A stretch of DNA of 64,000 nt from contig NZ_RDQE01000009.1 in assembly GCF_003697845.1 (NCBI RefSeq), forward strand, positions 62,001 to 126,000. The letters are read 5' to 3'. The stretch is from Halobellus captivus. GTDB taxonomy: Archaea > Halobacteriota > Halobacteria > Halobacteriales > Haloferacaceae. Position numbers and translations under genes: made by a program. This document shows positions 34,823-44,337 of the stretch, one piece after another; within the stretch, counting starts at the first letter, position 1; each line of letters starts with the position of its first letter. The notes under the pieces were generated by a model. That model had not been told where the DNA came from and searched no databases. It saw only the letters and a program-made list of their open reading frames with translations.

Positions 34823-36061
34823 ATGAACGAGAGCGACGGGTCGGACGGGTACGCGCACCTGTTCGCCGATCCAGTTCGAGAGACGATGGAAGGTGCCGCC
34901 TACGGGACGTGGCGGGCGATCACGGCGCCGGACGCGGTGTCGCTCGCGTTCGGGTTCCCGTACCCGGACGCGTTGCCGAACGGGGCGGTCGGCGACGCCG
35001 TCGACACGGTCCTGGAGGTCGACCACGAGGACGCGCTCCAGTACGCCGGCGGCGACTACGCGGACGCGATCACGGAGACGGTCGTCGAACGGACCCGTGC
35101 CCGCGGGATCGACTGTTCGGCCGAGGAGGTCCACGTGGCGAACGGCGCGACGCACGCGCTCGATACGGTCGCACAGACCTTCCTCGACCCGGGCGACACC
35201 ATCGCGGTCGAGGCGCCCACGTTCATGGGCGCGATACGGCTGTTCCGCAACTACGACCCCGACATCGAGGGGTACGCGATGGACGCGAACGGCCTCGACG
35301 TCGACGCGTTCGCCGACGACCTCGCGGCCCGCGAGGAGGCGGGCGACCCGCTCCCGAAGCTGCTGTACACGATCCCCGACTTCCAGAACCCGACCGGCGT
35401 GACGCTGTCGACGGAGCGTCGCGAGCGGCTCCTCGAGCTGGCGGAGACGTACGACTTCCTGATCGTCGAGGACGACCCGTACGGCCAGCTCCGCTACGAG
35501 GGCTCGACGCCGCCGCCGCTCAGGTCGCTCGACGAGGACGGCAGAGTGATCCGGGTCGACACGTTCTCGAAGACGATCGCCCCCGGCATCCGGACGGGCT
35601 GGATCGTCGCCGACGAGGCGATAATCAGGGAGCTCGACCGGATCAACGCCGGCGGCGAGAACGTGCTGACGCTGGGGCTCGTCGCCCGCTACTGCGAGGC
35701 GATCGATTTCGAGGCGAACCTCGAGGAGCTGTGTGCGGGCTACCGCGAGCGCCGGGACCGCATGCTCGAGACGCTCGAGGAGCGGATGCCGTCGGGGACG
35801 AACTGGAGCGAGCCCGAGGGCGGCTTCTTCGTCTGGATCGACTTCCCGGAGGGGATCGACGCGGAGGAGCTGCTCCCGACCGCGGCCGACGAGGGCGTGA
35901 CGTACCTCCCCGGATCGTACTTCTACCACGACGGCCGCGGGGACGGTCACGCCCGGATCTCGTTCAGCTACGCCGCGCCCGACGAGATCGAGGAGGCGAT
36001 CGCGGCGCTCGCCCGGGCGACGCGCGCGGAACTGCCGGCCGCCGAGGCCGCCGACGACTGA
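34823..36061 (+). CDS. Class I/II PLP aminotransferase, LysN/2-aminoadipate type
   Basis: The 412-aa fold-type I aminotransferase has GFPYPDALP near the N-terminus, LQYAGGDYADAI, YTIPDFQNPTG (the Asn/Tyr PLP contacts), EDDPYGQLRYEG, and the PLP lysine in DTFSKTIAPGIRTGWI; the C-terminal GGFFVWIDFPE and ARISFSY (substrate Arg) complete the set. The architecture lacks the GntR head of MocR regulators, so it is an enzyme of the 2-aminoadipate/aromatic/branched-chain kind; the substrate is not decided. Its mRNA probably starts only about 10 nt before the ATG. Confidence 0.85.
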   Translation: MNESDGSDGYAHLFADPVRETMEGAAYGTWRAITAPDAVSLAFGFPYPDALPNGAVGDAVDTVLEVDHEDALQYAGGDYADAITETVVERTRARGIDCSAEEVHVANGATHALDTVAQTFLDPGDTIAVEAPTFMGAIRLFRNYDPDIEGYAMDANGLDVDAFADDLAAREEAGDPLPKLLYTIPDFQNPTGVTLSTERRERLLELAETYDFLIVEDDPYGQLRYEGSTPPPLRSLDEDGRVIRVDTFSKTIAPGIRTGWIVADEAIIRELDRINAGGENVLTLGLVARYCEAIDFEANLEELCAGYRERRDRMLETLEERMPSGTNWSEPEGGFFVWIDFPEGIDAEELLPTAADEGVTYLPGSYFYHDGRGDGHARISFSYAAPDEIEEAIAALARATRAELPAAEAADD

Positions 36062-36107
36062 GGCCGGCCGGCGACGGGTGTTTATTCGTACCGCTCCTCC
36101 CGACGGT

Positions 36108-36512
36108 ATGGGTTATCCGGTCACCTACCACTGTCCGCGCTGTGAGACGATCGTCGAGATCGAGCGCGAGGGCTATCTCGCGGACAAGGCGGTGACGCCG
36201 TACCCCTTCGAGGGGTGGACGTACGTCGGCCCCGGCGAGCCCTTCGAGGACGACGCGGCCGACGGCGTCCGGTTCGTCTGTGGCGAGAGCGACGAGGTCG
36301 TCTGGGACCCGCACGCCGACGGCCGAAAAGGATCTACGGCGTCGACCCCGGGATGTGGCGAACCCTTCTATCTCTCGTTCGTCCGCTACGAGGAGGGTCG
36401 AGAGATCGATCCGCGTGCCGAAAGCGAGTTCGTGCGGATCGACCCGGATCCGCGTCCGTCGGGGCCGAAGGGTCCCGACGGTCCGTGCGGTCCCGGCGGC
36501 GGCTTCCGGTAA
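36108..36512 (+). CDS. Haloarchaeal Cys-rich hypothetical protein
   Basis: The 134-aa acidic protein opens with a zinc-ribbon half (VTYHCPRCETIVEIERE) and has further cysteines in FVCGESDEVV, TPGCGEPF and the C-terminal PDGPCGPGGGF, so a structural Zn or Fe-S site is likely. I do not recognise a functional family; short haloarchaeal proteins with the same start exist. tttattcg at 36080-36087 is about 25 nt before ATG 36108, which favours this start over an in-frame ATG at 36078. The mch gene follows after 68 nt. Confidence 0.65.
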   Translation: MGYPVTYHCPRCETIVEIEREGYLADKAVTPYPFEGWTYVGPGEPFEDDAADGVRFVCGESDEVVWDPHADGRKGSTASTPGCGEPFYLSFVRYEEGREIDPRAESEFVRIDPDPRPSGPKGPDGPCGPGGGFR

Positions 36513-36580
36513 CGGCTCGGAGCTCGCACGATCCGGCTCCAACCGGCAAGCCCCTTACGCCCGGACGCGAAAGGGGACGT

Positions 36581-37519
36581 ATGGAGAGCATCAACCGGAC
36601 CGCGATCGAGCTCGTCGACGAGGCGCTCGACTTCGCGGGCGAGCTCGACGTGGCGGGTTACGAGTTGGAGAACGGGGCGACGGTCGTCGACTTCGGCGTC
36701 GAGGCCAACGGCGGGGTCGAGGCCGGCCTGCTGTTGACCGAGATCCAGACGGCCGGACTGGCGAGCGTGAATACCCGCATGGGCGAGGTCGCGGACGCGC
36801 CCCGCGGGTACGTCGAGCTGTCGACCGACCACCCCGCAGTCGCGCTGTTGTGTTCACAGAAGGCCGGTTGGGAGCTGGCGTTCGAGAACGGCTTCGAGGG
36901 GCTCGGTTCCGGGCCCGCCCGCGCGCTCGTCGGCCAGGAGACGGAGTTCGAGCGGGTCGGCTACTACGACTCCTCGGAGTTCGCCACCCTCACGATCGAG
37001 TCCACGTCGCTTCCCGACGAGACGGTCTCCGAGCACGTCGCCGACCTCGCCGAGGTGGACCCCGAGGGCGTCTTCCTCCCGACGTACGCCACCGGCTCCA
37101 CGGCGGGCTCCGTCTCGACCGCGGCGCGGGCGGCCGAGCTCGCGGTCTTTCGCCTGCTCGAGATCGGCTACGAGCCGACCGACGTGCTCTACGCCTCCGG
37201 AAGCGCGCCGATCGCCCCCGTCACCCGCGACGAGGACCTCGCGATGGGCCGGACGAACGACGCGCTGGCGTACGGCGGGGAGGTCCACCTCCAGGTCGCG
37301 CGCGACGACGACCGGTTCGACGAGATCGTCTCCACCGTGCGCGACGACTACGGCACCCCGTTCGTCGAGGTGTTCGAGGACGCCGACTGGGACTTCTACG
37401 AGGTCCCCGAGAGCGTGTTCGCCCCGGCGAAGGTCACCGTCGACGTGGTCGACGGCCCGGTCTACACGGTCGGCGAGACCGACGAGGAGCTGCTCGCGGA
37501 GTCGTTCGGCTACCGCTGA
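36581..37519 (+). CDS. mch: Methenyltetrahydromethanopterin cyclohydrolase
   Basis: The 312-aa cytosolic enzyme interconverts methenyl- and formyl-tetrahydromethanopterin-type cofactors. Family blocks: INRTAIELVDEALDFAGELD, VDFGVEANGGVEAGLLLTEI, SQKAGWELAFENGFEGLGSG, GPARALVGQETEFERVGYYD, LPTYATGSTAGSVSTAARAA and ASGSAPIAPVTRDEDLAMGR. Haloarchaea are not methanogens; in them the gene is thought to serve folate-like C1 metabolism, where it may replace a bacterial-type cyclohydrolase. A TATA-like cccctta lies about 25 nt before the start, and the stop overlaps the next start by 1 nt. Confidence 0.95.
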   Translation: MESINRTAIELVDEALDFAGELDVAGYELENGATVVDFGVEANGGVEAGLLLTEIQTAGLASVNTRMGEVADAPRGYVELSTDHPAVALLCSQKAGWELAFENGFEGLGSGPARALVGQETEFERVGYYDSSEFATLTIESTSLPDETVSEHVADLAEVDPEGVFLPTYATGSTAGSVSTAARAAELAVFRLLEIGYEPTDVLYASGSAPIAPVTRDEDLAMGRTNDALAYGGEVHLQVARDDDRFDEIVSTVRDDYGTPFVEVFEDADWDFYEVPESVFAPAKVTVDVVDGPVYTVGETDEELLAESFGYR

Positions 37520-38061
37520 TGCGGCTCAAACCGGTCCCCGAGCCGCCGGCGGCGCTCGCGGAGATCGCGGAGTTCCAGCGGGCGGTCCCGCTCGTCCCGG
37601 GGAGCACCGACGACTGCTGTGCCCGCCTACGCGACCGACGTGACCTCCCGAACCGCCAGCGCGCGAACGACTGGCTCGCGTTCCTCCGGACGCTCGGGCT
37701 CGTCCGGGAGACGCCCCGAGGATTCGTCCGAACCGACGCCGATCCGACGCCCGAACGCGTCCGTGAGGGCCTTCGCGACGGCGTCCTGTTCGTCCCCGAG
37801 GCGCTTTCGTTGCTGCGGTCCGCGACGCCGGCGGAGCCGGTGACGGCCGACACGCTCTTCGAGGCGACCCGGGAGTCGGTTCCGCGTCACGACCGTGCGC
37901 GCGACGCCGACTGGGAGCGGACCTGGCGCGATCGCGCGGACCGGCTGCTCCGGTGGCTCGCGCTCGTCGCTCTGGCCGCGCCGATCGAAGGCGACGGGCC
38001 GAGGTCCGCGGACGGGAACCACGGAGGCTACGTCGCCGGCGGCGCCCTCGAGGACGCGTGA
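37519..38061 (+). CDS. Haloarchaeal hypothetical, possible winged helix
   Basis: The 180-aa protein begins with its ATG overlapping the mch stop codon by 1 nt (TGATG), a clear sign of co-translation. The sequence (IAEFQRAVPLVPGSTDDCC; ANDWLAFLRTLGLVRETPRG; VLFVPEALSLLRSATPAEPV) suggests small helical repeats with a winged-helix-like core at about residues 10-85, but I cannot assign a family. The C-terminal 30 residues are Gly/Asn-rich and probably flexible. A role with mch is suggested only by the coupling. Confidence 0.6.
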   Translation: MRLKPVPEPPAALAEIAEFQRAVPLVPGSTDDCCARLRDRRDLPNRQRANDWLAFLRTLGLVRETPRGFVRTDADPTPERVREGLRDGVLFVPEALSLLRSATPAEPVTADTLFEATRESVPRHDRARDADWERTWRDRADRLLRWLALVALAAPIEGDGPRSADGNHGGYVAGGALEDA

Positions 38062-38151
38062 GGCGGACGGGTCCGTCCTCGAGCTTCCGATCCGCATCCC
38101 GCGGTTCGACCCCGTGGTAAGCCTTTTGCCCGGAGCCGGAGACGGTTCGGT

Positions 38152-39357
38152 ATGGGACGATTCGACGGGCGACGGCCGCCGGAGACGGTCTCCTACGAGC
38201 CCGCGAGCGTGAAGGACCTCCTCGTGGAGATGAAGGACACGGCAGAGCTCCTCATCGACCTCTCGTACTCCGCGGTGCTCCACGGCAGCCCCTCCGTCGC
38301 GCGGGAGGTCGTCGAGCTCGAACACCGGATGGACGTCCTCCAGATGCGCGCCCGGATGAGCCTCATGCTCGCCGCCCGCAACCCGAAGGAGGCGGAGACG
38401 CTCGCGCCCGTGCTCGGGGTCGTCGGCGCCGCCGACAAGGTGTCCGACGCCGCCGGCGACATCGCGAAGATCGTGCTCGAGGAGATCGGGCTCCCGGACG
38501 CGATGCGCGGCGCGCTCACCGAGGGCGTCGAGACGCTCGTCCGCGGCACCGTCGCCGACGACTCCGCCTACCACGGTCGGACGCTGAAGGACATCGACCT
38601 GGAGTCCGTGACGGGCGTTCGGGTCATCGCGATCCGCCGGGACGACGACTGGATACTCAATCCCGGACCGAAGACGCGGCTGAAACGCGGGGACGTGACG
38701 CTGCTTCGCGGGCCGGAGACCGGCGTCGCGGAGGCGTACCCGACGCTTGCCGGCGAGCCGTTCGAGGCGGACGACCCGGTCGAGCCCGCGATCGACGACC
38801 TCGAACGGGCGGTCGACTCCATCGTCCTGATGAAGAACCTCTCGGAGCTCGCCGTCGACCTCGCGTACGGCTCGGTGCTCTTCGACAACGAGGAACTCGC
38901 GGAGGAGGTGAGCAACCTGGAGATCGAGGTCGACGCCCTCCAGTCCCGGTTCGAGGCGTGGACCCTCCGGGCCGCGAAGGAGGCCGACGACCCCGTCGCG
39001 CTCCGGGGACTCATCCACCTCGGCGTCGCGACCGAGGAGATATCCGACGCCGCCCTCGAGATCACGGAGGGCGTGTTGCGAGACATCGGCGTCCATCCCG
39101 TCGTCGAGATGGCCGTCAGGGAGTCCGACGAGATCATCGCCCGCACGCGGGTCGCGCCGGGAAGCGACCTCGTCGGAACGCCGATCGAGGCCGGCGTCCC
39201 CGCCACCGAGATAGCCACCAGCGTGCTCGCGATCCGCCGTCCGGACGAGGGCTGGCTCGTCGGGCCCGACCTCGACACGACGATCCGCGCCGGCGACGTG
39301 ATCATCGCGAAGGGGACGCGGACCTCCGCCGCGGAGTTCGCGGAGCTGGCGTCGTGA
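38152..39357 (+). CDS. PhoU/TrkA-C tandem protein (K+ transport regulator-like)
   Basis: The 401-aa soluble protein contains two PhoU-like helical bundles, each followed by a TrkA-C (RCK-C) domain: PhoU (about 15-130), TrkA-C (about 135-200; GVRVIAIRRDDDWILNPGPK, LKRGDVTLLRGP), then PhoU (about 215-320; LSELAVDLAYGSVLF) and TrkA-C (about 325-398; TSVLAIRRPDEGWLVGP, IRAGDVIIAKGT). RCK-C domains bind ligands such as cyclic di-nucleotides in other systems and control K+ channels or transporters. It has no membrane segment and must act on a partner. The next start overlaps its stop by 4 nt (GTGA). Confidence 0.85.
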   Translation: MGRFDGRRPPETVSYEPASVKDLLVEMKDTAELLIDLSYSAVLHGSPSVAREVVELEHRMDVLQMRARMSLMLAARNPKEAETLAPVLGVVGAADKVSDAAGDIAKIVLEEIGLPDAMRGALTEGVETLVRGTVADDSAYHGRTLKDIDLESVTGVRVIAIRRDDDWILNPGPKTRLKRGDVTLLRGPETGVAEAYPTLAGEPFEADDPVEPAIDDLERAVDSIVLMKNLSELAVDLAYGSVLFDNEELAEEVSNLEIEVDALQSRFEAWTLRAAKEADDPVALRGLIHLGVATEEISDAALEITEGVLRDIGVHPVVEMAVRESDEIIARTRVAPGSDLVGTPIEAGVPATEIATSVLAIRRPDEGWLVGPDLDTTIRAGDVIIAKGTRTSAAEFAELAS

Positions 39358-39683
39358 GCCGACCGGCCCGCGCCTACTACGAGGCGATAGACGACGGCGA
39401 CTACGACCGGCTCGCGGACCTCCTCGACCCGGGGTTCGTCCACGAGCGATCCGACCGAACCCTCGAGGGACGCGACCGGTTCGTCGCGTTCATGCGCGAC
39501 GAGCGGCCGCTGACCGACACCGAACACGTCGTCGACGCGCTCTACGAGAGCGACCCCGGCGTGGCGGTCCGGGGACGGCTCCTCGACGCCGACGGCGAGG
39601 AGCTGTTCGCGTTCGTCGACGTCTTCGCGGTCGAGGACGGTCGGCTGGCCGGGCTGAAGACGTACGTGCGGACCGACGGGTAG
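39354..39683 (+). CDS. SnoaL/NTF2-like domain protein
   Basis: The 109-aa single-domain cone-shaped fold of the SnoaL/NTF2 superfamily starts RAYYEAIDDGDYDRLADLLD and continues FVHERSDRTLEGRDRFVAFM, ending VFAVEDGRLAGLKTYVR. Such proteins bind small ligands or catalyse isomerisation or hydrolysis; nothing here identifies the ligand. The GTG start lies in the stop codon region of the PhoU/TrkA-C gene (GTGA), so translation is coupled to it. Confidence 0.75.
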   Translation: MSRPARAYYEAIDDGDYDRLADLLDPGFVHERSDRTLEGRDRFVAFMRDERPLTDTEHVVDALYESDPGVAVRGRLLDADGEELFAFVDVFAVEDGRLAGLKTYVRTDG

Positions 39684-39721
39684 TTCGCGACCGCCCACCG
39701 AAGCGGTTCGGAGCCGTCGGC

Positions 39722-41560
39722 CTACTTCTCGTCGACGTGGCGTACTTCGCTGGCGACGCCGCGGGTCGAGTCGACCATCTCGGGCCCGGACATCTCCGCG
39801 CGGCCGACGGCGAACGCCCTCGGCCCCTCGATGACGACCTCGTCGCCGACGCGGATCCCGTCGTCGGCGTCGACGACCCCCGGCGCGAGCACGGAGCCGT
39901 GCGGGACGAACCCGTCGATCTCGACGCGCTTCGTCGGGGCGTCGCTCTCCACCCATCGCCTCGCGCCCGCGAGCGTGAACGAGAGCGTGCCGTACTGCGG
40001 GACCATGGTCGCGAGCTGTTCGCCCGGTTCCCCCTCGCGACCGGCGTCGGGGTCGTCGCCCCACACCTGAAGCTTGGGATAGCGACCCGTGGTGCGGATC
40101 TCGGCGAAGCCGGAGTCGTTCGTCCCGCCGTTGCCCGACCCGTCAGCCCGTCCGCCGAACACCTCGTCGCCCGCGCCGTCCCCGAGCAGGTAGTCGGCGA
40201 TCGCACGGACCGTGTTGTGCTCGCGCTCGCGTTTGCTGTAGGCGGGCTCGCCCGACAGCGCCGCGTTCAACTCCCCGAGCGACTCGTCGGTCGTGGGGTG
40301 GTCGACACAGGTGTACTCGAAGTCGACGTCGATCCCGGGGTCGGCCTCGACCCGTTCACAGACCTCGCGGTAGCCGTGTTCCGGGACGTGAGCGATGACG
40401 CGCGAGTACTCGTTGCGGACCAGGTAGCGGCGGAGCACCTCGGCGACGAAGCCGATCTCGTCCTCGCTCCAGTCGCCGGTCACGACGGCGTCGTAGTGCT
40501 GGGCGGGGTAGGTCGTCTCCAGCTCCTGGGGAACGACCCCGATCGGCGAGGTCATCGAGACGGTGTGGCCGCGCCACTTCACGGCGTCGTGGAACTGGCG
40601 GTGGCTCTGGGAGTCGCTGTACGGCTTCGTCGCCGAACAGGGAACCAACACCAGCGGCTGGTCGGAAAAGCGGTTGCGGTAGCGGCTCGTCACGCGGTCC
40701 GCGAACCGCCGTATCTCGACGCGGTCGAGCGTCTCGGCGGTCGCCGCCGTCACCTCGGCGTCGCGCATCAGCGGCGTCCGTTCCTCGAGGTAGCCCCACT
40801 GGTCGTCGAACTCGCGAAACGCGGCGGTGAGCCACTGGTCGTGGCGGGCCTGCCCCTCGAGATAGTCGCGGAGCCGTCCGGACCGGATCCGCTCGCGGAC
40901 CCGACGAAGCTCGGCGCGGAGCGCGTTCACGTTGTGGTCGGCACAGTCAGCGCAAGTGAACTCCCCGCGGGGCTTCGCGCAGGCCGGGCAGGCACACGGA
41001 AGCTCCTCGAGGTCCTCGAGGAAGTGCTCGGCGTCCGCGGTGAGGTACATCCCCTGCGCTCCCTTCGTTCGCGCGAGCGACGCGTCGACGAGGTCGACCC
41101 CGACGTACGCGAGCGTCGCGACGTTCAGCGGCGTGGCGACGCCGGCGAGGAGAAGCGCCGTGTCGGCCGGCAGCGCCGACTTCGCAGACAGGATCGCGTC
41201 GCGGAACGCCTCGCCGTGGCCGACGAACCCGGACGCGTCCGCGAGGACGTAGGCGTCGGCACCCACGTCACGCGGGGCCTCGGTGTCGACGACCGCGGCG
41301 GTCGGCGCGTCGACCGCGGGATGGTCCACCCGGAACGACTCGCGAACCTCCTCGCGGGTCCCCGCGGGGAACGAGCGGTGCGGTAACACGGTGAGCGCGG
41401 CCTCGTCCCCCTCGGGCACCTCGCGGTCTGCGGTCCAGAGGCTGCCCGCGTCGACGAGGAAGGGGTCCGCGAGCGCCGGCGTGGTCACGGGATCGGCGAG
41501 CCGAAGCTCCCCGATCCGGGCCGCGCCGTCCCGCTCGTGGACCTCGAAGTGGTCGGTCAT
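39722..41560 (-). CDS. arcS: Archaeosine synthase alpha subunit
   Basis: The 612-aa enzyme acts at preQ0-modified G15 of tRNA in archaeosine (G+) biosynthesis. It is a TGT paralog: an N-terminal barrel-like region without the full TGT catalytic motif (LPCACPACAKPRGEFTCADC supplies a Cys-rich Zn site at about residues 190-210), the ArcS core LVLVPCSATKPYSDSQSHRQ, IGVVPQELETTYPAQHYD, and a C-terminal PUA domain (about 530-605; YGTLSFTLAGARRW; GDEVVIEGPRAFAVG). A low-complexity Gly/Asp loop at about 465-480 separates core and PUA. It lies 81 nt downstream of idsA in the same direction. Confidence 0.92.
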   Translation of the reverse strand: MTDHFEVHERDGAARIGELRLADPVTTPALADPFLVDAGSLWTADREVPEGDEAALTVLPHRSFPAGTREEVRESFRVDHPAVDAPTAAVVDTEAPRDVGADAYVLADASGFVGHGEAFRDAILSAKSALPADTALLLAGVATPLNVATLAYVGVDLVDASLARTKGAQGMYLTADAEHFLEDLEELPCACPACAKPRGEFTCADCADHNVNALRAELRRVRERIRSGRLRDYLEGQARHDQWLTAAFREFDDQWGYLEERTPLMRDAEVTAATAETLDRVEIRRFADRVTSRYRNRFSDQPLVLVPCSATKPYSDSQSHRQFHDAVKWRGHTVSMTSPIGVVPQELETTYPAQHYDAVVTGDWSEDEIGFVAEVLRRYLVRNEYSRVIAHVPEHGYREVCERVEADPGIDVDFEYTCVDHPTTDESLGELNAALSGEPAYSKREREHNTVRAIADYLLGDGAGDEVFGGRADGSGNGGTNDSGFAEIRTTGRYPKLQVWGDDPDAGREGEPGEQLATMVPQYGTLSFTLAGARRWVESDAPTKRVEIDGFVPHGSVLAPGVVDADDGIRVGDEVVIEGPRAFAVGRAEMSGPEMVDSTRGVASEVRHVDEK

Positions 41561-41641
41561 ACGTCCCCTCGCCGGGGAACGCTCAACTCTCTTGTGTTCC
41601 GACTCGAGAGGGCGCGGGCCGCGGGAGAAGTGGACCGCGGC

Positions 41642-42688
41642 TCAGTATCCGCGCGTGATGAGGTAGTCAGCGAGGTCCTCGAGGAGCGCGCGCGAGTCGC
41701 TCTCGGGCAACACCTGGAGGTGCTCCTTCGAGCGGGCGGTGAGGTCCGCCGCGGTCTCGCGGGCGTACTCGATCGATCCGGCCTCCTCGAGGACGGCGAC
41801 CGCCTCGTCGACCTCCGCCTCCGTGACCTCGGCGGGCGTCTCGGCGTCGACGAGCCCGTCGACGTCGACGCCCTCCTGGCGGGCGTGAAGCGTGATCAGC
41901 GTCTCCTTTCCCTCGACGAGGTCCGAACCACGCTGTTTGCCCAGCTCCTCGGAGGGGACGGTGAGATCGAGCACGTCGTCCTGGATCTGGAAGGCCCTGC
42001 CCGAGTCGATCCCGTACTGATACAGCGCGTCCGAGATCCCGCCGTCCGCACCGAGCAGGACCGCCGCGGTCGAGGCCGCCGTCCCGTACAACACGGCGGT
42101 CTTCAACTCGACCATCTCGAGGTACTCCTCGGGGAGGATGTCGTCGCGTGACTCGAAGGCGACGTCGAGCGCCTGTCCCTCGCATATCTCCGTACACGTC
42201 GAGGCGAGCAGCCGCATCGCCTCCAGCCCGTCGGCCGGATCCGCGCCGGTCTCGGTCATGATCTCGAACGCCTTCGAGTAGAGCGTGTCGCCGGCGAGGA
42301 TCGCCGTCGACACGTCGTACTTCTCGTGGACGGCCGGGACGCCGCGCCGCAGGTCGTCCTCGTCCATGATGTCGTCGTGGATCAGCGTGAACGACTGGAT
42401 CACCTCGATCGAGACGGCCGCGCGCATGACGTCGACGGGCTCGCCGTCGAGCGCGTCGAACTCGCGGAAGTCGGCGCTCATCGGCTCGATCCCGGCGACG
42501 GCTTCCGCCGCGAGCGTCGTGACCGTCGGCCGGAGTCGCTTGCCGCCCGCCTCGAGGATGTATCGGGACGCCTCGTAGAGCCGCTCCGGATGCTGGACGG
42601 GTAGCTCCTCGTCGATAGCGGCGTTGACCAGATCGCGCCGCTCGCGGATGGCGTCGAGCACCCGCGCCTCCGTCGTCTCGGTCGTCAT
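41642..42688 (-). CDS. idsA: Geranylgeranyl/farnesyl diphosphate synthase
   Basis: The 348-aa trans-prenyltransferase makes C15-C20 prenyl diphosphates for archaeal ether lipids and carotenoids. First Asp-rich motif: [17 protein letters not shown]; second: [12 protein letters not shown]. Basic GGKRLRP binds the allylic/IPP diphosphates. It is all-helical and cytosolic. The ATG overlaps the rnj stop by 4 nt (ATGA). In haloarchaea rnj and idsA are commonly neighbours, often next to mevalonate-kinase-type genes; none is present here, so this cluster may be rearranged or simply split. Confidence 0.94.
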   Translation of the reverse strand: MTTETTEARVLDAIRERRDLVNAAIDEELPVQHPERLYEASRYILEAGGKRLRPTVTTLAAEAVAGIEPMSADFREFDALDGEPVDVMRAAVSIEVIQSFTLIHDDIMDEDDLRRGVPAVHEKYDVSTAILAGDTLYSKAFEIMTETGADPADGLEAMRLLASTCTEICEGQALDVAFESRDDILPEEYLEMVELKTAVLYGTAASTAAVLLGADGGISDALYQYGIDSGRAFQIQDDVLDLTVPSEELGKQRGSDLVEGKETLITLHARQEGVDVDGLVDAETPAEVTEAEVDEAVAVLEEAGSIEYARETAADLTARSKEHLQVLPESDSRALLEDLADYLITRGY

Positions 42689-44037
42689 TCGACTATCTGG
42701 ACGGTGTTGCCGTTCTGCGTGACGTGGAGGTCACGGCCGAGCTTGTACCCCTGCGACTTGGCGAGGTCCACGTACGGCGACCGGCCCTTGAGGTCCTGGT
42801 GGCCGGGGATGACGTGTTGCGGCTGGAGGGTGTCGAGCATCTCGTAGTGGCCCTCCTCGCGGAGGTGACCGGAGACGTGGATGTCGTCGAAGATTCGAGC
42901 GCCCTGCATCCGGAGCAGCTGCTCGGACTGGTAGCGCTGTCCCTCGTTGGTCGGCTCCGGAATGATACCCGCGCTGAAGACGACCTTGTCGCCGTCCTCC
43001 AGTTCGTAGGGAGTCTCGCCGCGACCCATCCGGGTGAGCATCGCGCGCGGCTCGCCCTGGTGGCCCGTCACGATGGGGAGGAAGTTGCCCTTCCCCTCCT
43101 TCATGATCCGCTTGAACGCGCGGTCGACGGACTTCCGGTGGCCGTACATGCCGACGTCGCCCTGGAAGTCGACGAAGTCGAGGCGTTCCGCGGTGCCCGA
43201 GTACTTCTCCATCGAGCGGCCGAGTAGAACCGGCTGGCGGCCGATCTCGCGGGCGAACTCGACGAGCGACTTCACCCGAGCGATGTGGGAGGAGAACGTC
43301 GTGGCGACGATCCCGCCGGAGTAGTCCTCGACCGACTTGAGCGTGTCGTGGAGGTGCTTGCGCGCGACCGACTCGGAGGGCGTTCGGCCCTTTCGGCCCG
43401 CGTTCGTACAGTCCTCGACGTAGCAGAGGACGCCCTCGTCCTGGCGGCCGATCTCGGCGAAGCGGTCCATGTCGATCGGGTCGCCGATGACGGGCGTGTG
43501 GTCCATCCGCTTGTCGAGCCCGTAGACGATGGCGCCCTCGGGCGTGTGGATCACCGGGTTGATCGCGTCGATGATCGAGTGGGTGACGTTGACGAACTCC
43601 ATCTCGACCTGCTCGGAGTCGCCGATGGCCATCGTGCCGCCGGCCTCCATCTTCACGAGGTCGTTGTCGACCTGGAACTTGCCCTCGTCCGCGATCTGCT
43701 GTTTGACCAGCTCGATCGTGTACGGGGAGGCGACGACCGGCGCGTCGTACCGGTGTGCGAGCTTCGGGATCGCCGCGATGTGGTCGAGGTGACCGTGCGT
43801 CGGGACGATCGCCTGGACGTCGCCCTCCAGGTCGCTCATGATCCGGTCGTCCGGGATCGCGCCCATGTCGATCAGGTCGAGGCTGTGCATCTTCTCGGTC
43901 TCCACGTTGTCGTGGATGAGGACCTTACTGAGGTTCAGACCCATGTCGAAGATGACGATGTCCTCGCCCGCACGGACCGCCGTCATCTGTCGACCGACCT
44001 CTTCGTATCCGCCGATTGTCGCGATTTCGATTTCCAT
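42685..44037 (-). CDS. rnj: Ribonuclease J
   Basis: The 450-aa metallo-beta-lactamase/beta-CASP RNase acts 5'-to-3' on RNA and contributes to mRNA turnover. Signature: [18 protein letters not shown] (Zn ligands), [20 protein letters not shown] at the N-terminus, beta-CASP motifs at [20 protein letters not shown] and [17 protein letters not shown], and the final [15 protein letters not shown] and VIPGHQD histidines. I use [10 protein letters not shown] as start; an upstream in-frame start gives an Arg-rich, unlike tail. The nearest good TATA-like box is far upstream (44205-44214), so a long 5' leader is possible. Its stop overlaps the idsA start. Confidence 0.94.
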   Translation of the reverse strand: MEIEIATIGGYEEVGRQMTAVRAGEDIVIFDMGLNLSKVLIHDNVETEKMHSLDLIDMGAIPDDRIMSDLEGDVQAIVPTHGHLDHIAAIPKLAHRYDAPVVASPYTIELVKQQIADEGKFQVDNDLVKMEAGGTMAIGDSEQVEMEFVNVTHSIIDAINPVIHTPEGAIVYGLDKRMDHTPVIGDPIDMDRFAEIGRQDEGVLCYVEDCTNAGRKGRTPSESVARKHLHDTLKSVEDYSGGIVATTFSSHIARVKSLVEFAREIGRQPVLLGRSMEKYSGTAERLDFVDFQGDVGMYGHRKSVDRAFKRIMKEGKGNFLPIVTGHQGEPRAMLTRMGRGETPYELEDGDKVVFSAGIIPEPTNEGQRYQSEQLLRMQGARIFDDIHVSGHLREEGHYEMLDTLQPQHVIPGHQDLKGRSPYVDLAKSQGYKLGRDLHVTQNGNTVQIVE

Positions 44038-44337
44038 GGTGTGGTAGTTCGACGCCGTCGTCCGGCGTCTCTCACTGGTTCCCCGCAAAGGAGCCGTCAG
44101 CCCCGGCGTCTAACCGCGTGTCGGTGAAGGCCCCGCTACGGCCGAGCCGGCGTCGGCTCACCGTGTCCCGCGGGAGTGTGGTGTTCGCCGATACACCGTG
44201 GCGTGTTAAAAACGTCCGGGTTCGACGGCGCAGCGTGGAAACGGAGACCCGGGAACGCGGGTTCGACCGTTCTACGGCCGGGCGAAGGCGTCCGCCTCCC
44301 GGTATTTTTAATAGTGCGACGGGAGGCGGTAGGCACA
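44038..44337. other. Divergent promoter region between rnj and lsm
   Basis: This 300-nt gap has no gene. gttaaaaacg at 44205-44214 reads on the minus strand as a TATA-like box (cgttttTAAC); if it drives rnj, the leader is about 140 nt. A small hairpin (arms ggtgt 44180-44184, acacc 44193-44197) lies within that leader. On the plus side tattttta at 44303-44310 serves lsm. Confidence 0.4.
44303..44310 (+). promoter_or_regulatory. TATA box of lsm-rpl37e
   Basis: tattttta ends 27 nt before the lsm ATG, a near-ideal spacing for a leaderless archaeal message; it is the clearest promoter in this part of the window. Confidence 0.7.
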
